Positions 60,072-64,000 of a stretch of 64,000 nt of DNA are shown piece after piece (position 1 is the stretch's first letter; every line of letters starts with the position of its first letter). Below the pieces are notes generated by a model that was given only the letters and a program-made list of their open reading frames with translations, was not told where the DNA came from and searched no databases. The position numbers and the translations under genes are program-made. Origin of the DNA: Hymenobacter piscis (lineage in GTDB: Bacteria > Bacteroidota > Bacteroidia > Cytophagales > Hymenobacteraceae). Location: assembly GCF_018760735.1 (NCBI RefSeq), contig NZ_JAHHZN010000023.1, positions 1 through 64,000 on the forward strand, read 5' to 3'.

Positions 60072-61502
60072 ATGTCCGTTGAAATTCTGTCCCGGATTCA
60101 GTTTGCCTTTACGGTAGCCTTCCACTACATCTACCCGCCGCTGAGCATCGGCCTCGGGGTGGTGCTGGTGCTGCTGGAAGGCCAGTACCTGCGCACCCGC
60201 AACCCGATGTACGAGCGGCTCACGCGGTTCTGGATTCGCATCTTTGCCCTCATCTTCGGCATCGGCGTGGCCACGGGCATCGTCATGGAGTTCGAGTTCG
60301 GCACCAACTGGGCCACCTATTCGCGCTACGTGGGCGACATCTTCGGCTCGGCGCTGGCGGCCGAGGGCATCTTCGCCTTCGCCCTGGAATCGGGCTTTCT
60401 GGGCATCCTGCTCTTTGGCTGGAACCGGGTGCCCTCCTGGGTGCACTTTCTCTCCACCGTGATGGTGGCGCTGGGCTCCATGTTCTCGGCCGTCTGGATT
60501 GTGGTGGCCAACTCCTGGCAGCAGACGCCGGCCGGCTTCCACATCGTGGGCGCGGGCCTGACGGCGCGGGCCGAAGTCACCGACTTCTGGGCCATGGTCT
60601 TCAATCCCAGCAGCGTGGACCGGCTCTCGCACGTGCTTATCGGCTCGCTGCTGGCCGGCTCGTTTCTGGTGCTGAGCGTGAGTGCCTGGTACGTGCTGAA
60701 CGGGCGGTTCGTGGAAAGCTCGAAAGCAGCCTTCCGGATTGCGCTGCTGGTGGCCACCCTCTCCGGCCTGGGCCAGCTGTTCACCGGCCACCGCTCGGCT
60801 GAGGGCGTGAGCGTGAATCAGCCCGCCAAGCTGGCCGCCTTCGAGGGCCACTACCCCGCCTCGGCCCCGGCCGATCTATACCTGCTGGGCTGGGTCGATA
60901 ATAAAACCCAAACCGTTAAAGGGCTGGCCCTACCCGGGGGGCTGAGCATTCTGCTGCATCAGGACCCGCAGGCGCCGGTGAAGGGCCTGCGCAGCTTCCG
61001 GCCCGAGGACCGCCCGCCGGTCAACTTCGTGTTCCAGACCTACCACCTGATGGTGGCCATCGGCATGGCCCTGATCGGGCTGACGCTGCTGGCCAGCTGG
61101 CTGCTCTGGCGCGGCCGGCTCTGGCAGACGCGCTGGCTGCTGGCCGTATTCGTGGGGGCTGTGCTGCTGCCCCAGCTGGCCAATCAGCTGGGCTGGTACT
61201 CGGCCGAAGTAGGCCGGCAGCCCTGGGTGGTGTACGGGCTGCTGCGCACCTCCGACGCGCTGTCGAAGGCCGTGACGGCGGGGCAGGTGTGGTTTTCGCT
61301 GATTCTGTTCACGCTGGTGTACGCCCTGCTGTTCGCCCTGTTTCTGTATTTGCTCACCAAGAAGATCCAGCACGGCCCCGATGAGCACGAGCTCAGTGAA
61401 GCCGACCACCTCTCGCCGGCTTCCAAGCGCCACAACCCGGCCATGTCGCACGAGGCGCCCGGCGCTCCGGCCGCGGATCTGGCCCACGTATCCGACCTGT
61501 AA
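60072..61502 (+). CDS. cydA: Cytochrome bd ubiquinol oxidase subunit I
   Basis: A 476-residue protein with about nine helices. It begins MSVEILSRIQFAFTVAFHYI, with the conserved haem His18, and carries MEFEFGTNWATYSRYVGDIF, GLFGxxx-like SALAAEGIFAFALESGFLGI and the GRQPW motif (AEVGRQPWVVYGLLRTSDAL). The Q-loop is short, so it belongs to the CydA type without the long insert. It oxidises quinol and reduces oxygen at high affinity without pumping. The gene is 118 bases after the DUF983 gene. Confidence 0.95.
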   Translation: MSVEILSRIQFAFTVAFHYIYPPLSIGLGVVLVLLEGQYLRTRNPMYERLTRFWIRIFALIFGIGVATGIVMEFEFGTNWATYSRYVGDIFGSALAAEGIFAFALESGFLGILLFGWNRVPSWVHFLSTVMVALGSMFSAVWIVVANSWQQTPAGFHIVGAGLTARAEVTDFWAMVFNPSSVDRLSHVLIGSLLAGSFLVLSVSAWYVLNGRFVESSKAAFRIALLVATLSGLGQLFTGHRSAEGVSVNQPAKLAAFEGHYPASAPADLYLLGWVDNKTQTVKGLALPGGLSILLHQDPQAPVKGLRSFRPEDRPPVNFVFQTYHLMVAIGMALIGLTLLASWLLWRGRLWQTRWLLAVFVGAVLLPQLANQLGWYSAEVGRQPWVVYGLLRTSDALSKAVTAGQVWFSLILFTLVYALLFALFLYLLTKKIQHGPDEHELSEADHLSPASKRHNPAMSHEAPGAPAADLAHVSDL

Positions 61503-61514
61503 CCCGCCCGCCTG

Positions 61515-62549
61515 ATGATGACATTTCTGGGACTTGATCTGGCCGTGTGGTGGTTTCTGGTGGTGGGGGCCGTGTTCACCGGCTACGCCGTGCTCGACGG
61601 CTTTGACCTGGGGGCCGGCGCCGTGCACCTGCTGCTGCGCAAGGAGGAAAGCCGCCGCATTGCCCTGAACGCCATCGGGCCGGTCTGGGACGGCAACGAG
61701 GTGTGGCTGGTGATTGGCGGGGGCACCTTGTTTGCGGGCTTCCCGGTGGTGTACGGCACCGTATTTTCGGCCTTCTACGTGCCGTTCATGCTGTTTCTGG
61801 TAGCCCTCATTTTCCGGGCCATTTCCATCGAGTTCCGCAGCAAGGAGCCCATGGCCTGGTGGCGCAGCCTCTGGGACGGGAGCTACTCGGTGGCCTCGGT
61901 GGTGATTGCCCTGAGTTTGGGCGTGGTGCTGGGCAACCTCATCCAGGGCCTGCCCGTGGGGGCCGACCGGGAGTTCCACGGCAACTGGCTCACGTTCCTC
62001 AACCCCTACGCCCTGCTGGTAGGCGCCACCACGGCGGCGTTGTTTGCCCAGCACGGGGCGGTGTATCTGCTGCTCAAAACCGAGAACCGCCTGTTTGCCC
62101 GCCTTACGCTCATCGTGCGGCAGACGCTGCGCGTGTTCACGGGGCTCTACCTGCTGCTCTCGGCCGCCACGCTCTGGCACGTGCCGCACATGCTCACCGT
62201 GTTCCGGGCCCAGCCCTGGCTGTTTGCCGTGCCCCTGCTCACGCTGGCGCTGGTGCTCAGCATCGGCCGGCTGATCCGGCGGCGGCGTTACTTCGCGGCC
62301 TTTCTCTGCTCGGGCTCCATTGCCGCGCTGCTGCTGCTCACGGTGGCCGCCGGGCTGTTTCCGGTGCTGGTGCGCTCCACCCTCAACCCGGCCTGGAACC
62401 TGACCATTTACAACTCCGCCTCTTCCGAAAAGTCGCTGGGCATCATGCTCACCATTGCCGCCATCGGCATTCCGCTGGTGGCCACCTACACGGGCTTCGT
62501 GTTCTGGGTGTTCCGCGGCAAGGTGCGCCTGGATGAGGCCAGCTACTAA
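61515..62549 (+). CDS. cydB: Cytochrome bd ubiquinol oxidase subunit II
   Basis: A 344-residue partner of CydA with about eight helices: VLDGFDLGAGAVHLLLRKEE, AIGPVWDGNEVWLVIGGGTL and FRAISIEFRSKEPMAWWRSL, then the family end NSASSEKSLGIMLTIAAIGI. It begins 12 bases after cydA. No clear CydX-type small subunit frame follows directly; the next gene encodes a 120-residue membrane protein instead. Confidence 0.95.
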   Translation: MMTFLGLDLAVWWFLVVGAVFTGYAVLDGFDLGAGAVHLLLRKEESRRIALNAIGPVWDGNEVWLVIGGGTLFAGFPVVYGTVFSAFYVPFMLFLVALIFRAISIEFRSKEPMAWWRSLWDGSYSVASVVIALSLGVVLGNLIQGLPVGADREFHGNWLTFLNPYALLVGATTAALFAQHGAVYLLLKTENRLFARLTLIVRQTLRVFTGLYLLLSAATLWHVPHMLTVFRAQPWLFAVPLLTLALVLSIGRLIRRRRYFAAFLCSGSIAALLLLTVAAGLFPVLVRSTLNPAWNLTIYNSASSEKSLGIMLTIAAIGIPLVATYTGFVFWVFRGKVRLDEASY

Positions 62550-62582
62550 GATGTCTTCCGTACCAGTTTACCCTGTCGCCCC

Positions 62583-62945
62583 ATGAAGTCACTTTCCCGT
62601 CGCCGTTTCAATTGGTCGCCTATGTTGCTGCTGCTGCTGACCAGTAGCCTGAGTATGGCACTCCTGCCGCTCTGGACTGCGTACCGGCACCTGTCGGCAC
62701 CTGCCGCCACGGTTATTCCCGCTGGTTCCCCGGCGTTGCTCCTCACGCTGGCGGCCAGCCTGCATCTGCTGCTGGGAGCGGCGGCCCTGGGCATTTATTC
62801 CCGCAGCCGTCAAACCCGCCACTGGCACCCGCGGGTGGGATTCCTCAGCCCCGTACACGTGCTGCCTGGCGGCGAGCTCAGCCAACCCGTAAGCCGGCGG
62901 ATTGCGGTGGGGCCCCACCGCCCGAGTAGCGCGCCTATCTTTTAG
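62583..62945 (+). CDS. Small membrane protein of unknown function behind cydB
   Basis: 120 residues with two hydrophobic segments (SPMLLLLLTSSLSMALLPLW and ALLLTLAASLHLLLGAAALG) and a basic, Pro/Arg-rich C-terminal 40 residues. I do not recognise it. It starts 33 bases after cydB on the same strand and is probably part of the transcript; the second half could be mistranslated filler, since the overlapping minus frame is also open. Confidence 0.45.
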   Translation: MKSLSRRRFNWSPMLLLLLTSSLSMALLPLWTAYRHLSAPAATVIPAGSPALLLTLAASLHLLLGAAALGIYSRSRQTRHWHPRVGFLSPVHVLPGGELSQPVSRRIAVGPHRPSSAPIF

Positions 62946-62995
62946 GCTTGCCCCGTCGTCCCAAGCCTGTTTCTACCTTCTCCAACCGTGACGCC

Positions 62996-63259
62996 ATGAG
63001 TTGCCTGATCAAGCGTATTCGCCCCCTGTTGCTGGCCCTGGCCTTGCTGGTGCCCCAGTTGAGTCCGGCCCAATGCGTGCTCTGCAGCACGCAGGTGGAA
63101 GCGGCCCGCACCGAAAAGGACGGCTACCAGGCCGACGGGCTGAACACCGGTATTCTCTACCTGATGGCCATTCCCTACGTGCTGATGGGCACCGTCGGCT
63201 TTATCTGGTACCGGTACGGCCGGCAGCGCAACCCTGACAGCCCCCCTGCGCCCGCGTAA
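62996..63259 (+). CDS. Small secreted or membrane CxxC protein
   Basis: From ATG 62996, 87 residues: a signal-like helix (RPLLLALALLVPQLSPA) followed at once by QCVLCSTQVEAARTEKDGYQ and then one membrane helix (GILYLMAIPYVLMGTVGFIW) with a basic cytoplasmic end. The CxxC next to the cleavage site faces the periplasm. I recall similar short proteins in Bacteroidota envelope and respiratory loci but no named function. A redox or metal-binding role is inferred. Confidence 0.6.
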   Translation: MSCLIKRIRPLLLALALLVPQLSPAQCVLCSTQVEAARTEKDGYQADGLNTGILYLMAIPYVLMGTVGFIWYRYGRQRNPDSPPAPA

Positions 63260-63383
63260 CAACGTGGATCTGGTGGGTAGCTACCAGCAAAAGCGTACTG
63301 AACACGCGCCAGCTGCCGGGCCTGGTCCGCGAACTACCCTCTGTTCTTCTGTATCACTCCCCTTTTTCCCTTACCCCCCCCTT

Positions 63384-64000
63384 ATGGAACCCCTCCAACC
63401 CCTGGTTTCGATGCCCAGCATCGGCTCGCCGGCCCCCGATTTCACGGCCCAGTCCACCACCGGCCCCATTACGTTTGCTGATTTTGCCCCCGGCAAATGG
63501 GTGGTATTCTTTTCGCACCCGGCCGACTTCACCCCCGTGTGCACCACCGAGATGAGTGGCTTTGCCCAGCGCCAGGCCGAATTTGAAGCCCTCAACACCG
63601 CGCTGCTGGGCCTGAGCATCGACAGCATCCACTCCCACATTGCCTGGGTCAACAACGTGCGCGAGAAAAGCGGCGTGTACTTCCGCTTCCCCATCATTGC
63701 CGACCTGGACATGAAGGTGTCGCGCCTCTACGGCATGCTGCAGCCCGGCGCCAGCGAGACGGCGGCCGTGCGGGCCGTGTTCTTCATCGACCCCGGTCAC
63801 ACGGTGCGCCTGATCATGTACTACCCCATGAGCGTGGGCCGCAACATGGACGAGATGCTGCGCTGCCTGCAGGCGTTGCAGTTTGGCGACCAGCACAAGG
63901 TATCCCTGCCCCTGGACTGGCAGCCGGGCGAGAAAGTAATTCTGCCGGCCCCCAAAACCCTGGCGCAGCTCGACGCCCGCCTAGCCGACGACTCGGTGGA
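63384..64000 (+). CDS. Peroxiredoxin (Prx6/AhpC-TSA type), cut by the window end
   Basis: ATG 63384 opens a frame that runs to the right edge without a stop, about 205 residues so far. The thioredoxin fold shows IGSPAPDFTAQSTTGPITF, the peroxidatic site FFSHPADFTPVCTTEMSGF with Cys53, and FPIIADLDMKVSRLYGML. The C-terminal extension (LQFGDQHKVSLPLDWQPGEK) is of the 1-Cys Prx6-like group. It reduces peroxides and peroxynitrite, fitting next to two terminal oxidases and reactive sulfur enzymes. It is read from the sequence itself; the end is missing. Confidence 0.9.
   Translation, partial: MEPLQPLVSMPSIGSPAPDFTAQSTTGPITFADFAPGKWVVFFSHPADFTPVCTTEMSGFAQRQAEFEALNTALLGLSIDSIHSHIAWVNNVREKSGVYFRFPIIADLDMKVSRLYGMLQPGASETAAVRAVFFIDPGHTVRLIMYYPMSVGRNMDEMLRCLQALQFGDQHKVSLPLDWQPGEKVILPAPKTLAQLDARLADDSV

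Noticed and set aside
1..64000. tRNA, rRNA or riboswitch genes
   Set aside because: No cloverleaf-like, rRNA-like or conserved riboswitch sequence stood out by eye; a covariance-model search would be needed to exclude small RNAs.

Overview
The window looks like a piece of a plasmid, or of a chromosomally integrated plasmid, from a GC-rich member of the Bacteroidota, most like Hymenobacter and relatives. Four things point there: PKD/GEVED proteins with a type IX secretion (T9SS) sorting tail, split RHS toxins of the Bacteroidota type, a YWFCY-type MobC fragment, and promoters fitting the TTTG / TAnnTTTG pattern. The genus is inferred from protein style only; no rRNA or marker gene is present. 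Plasmid identity rests on a Rep_3 initiator (31840-32775) preceded by phased 21-22 bp iterons, an ArdC antirestriction protein, and resolvase and mobilisation fragments.

Layout. (1) 1-3711: the tail of a small DNA-binding-like gene, then a large AT-rich gene coding for a nuclease-like domain joined to an HSP90-type GHKL ATPase, a candidate defence protein. (2) 3834-11770: a scrapyard of broken mobile DNA around a secreted module. The module has two tandem transglutaminase-like proteins (one interrupted by a stop codon), a short RHS-core protein and a lipoprotein. An IS3-family element sits between two truncated genes. Resolvase, relaxase-like and MobC fragments follow, the last joined in frame to a transposase tail, then an IS4-like remnant. 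(3) 11886-25398, minus strand: a two-gene RHS locus ending in a JAB-type toxin tip, a small secreted protein directly downstream, and a four-unit GEVED/PKD T9SS protein. (4) 26221-27452: an intact IS407-type element. (5) 27631-34652: the plasmid backbone, with a Fic toxin and VbhA-like antitoxin, small regulators, the iteron origin, Rep and ArdC. (6) 34943-45945: a membrane methyltransferase-like protein, a cation/proton antiporter, an RND efflux operon with a thioredoxin-like protein, and a 5'-nucleotidase-type phosphatase.

(7) 45985-55066 is a compact sulfur-oxidation island on the plus strand. An ArsR-type repressor with an overlapping promoter/operator is followed by a TauE exporter, a CstB-like persulfide dioxygenase-rhodanese, a second rhodanese, two half-size YeeE/YedE transporters with a methyltransferase between them, a membrane-anchored TsdA-like dihaem cytochrome, an OprD-like porin, a YeiH-type exporter and a secreted DsrE protein. 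The likely logic is uptake or handling of thiosulfate and sulfane sulfur, oxidation to tetrathionate and sulfite, and export of sulfite or sulfate.

(8) 55213-64000 is a respiratory block: an AraC regulator, a 38-residue membrane peptide, A-type haem-copper oxidase subunits II and I, a DUF983 protein, cytochrome bd subunits I and II, two small membrane proteins and a peroxiredoxin cut by the window end. It would give electrons from sulfur oxidation two terminal oxidases and an antioxidant.
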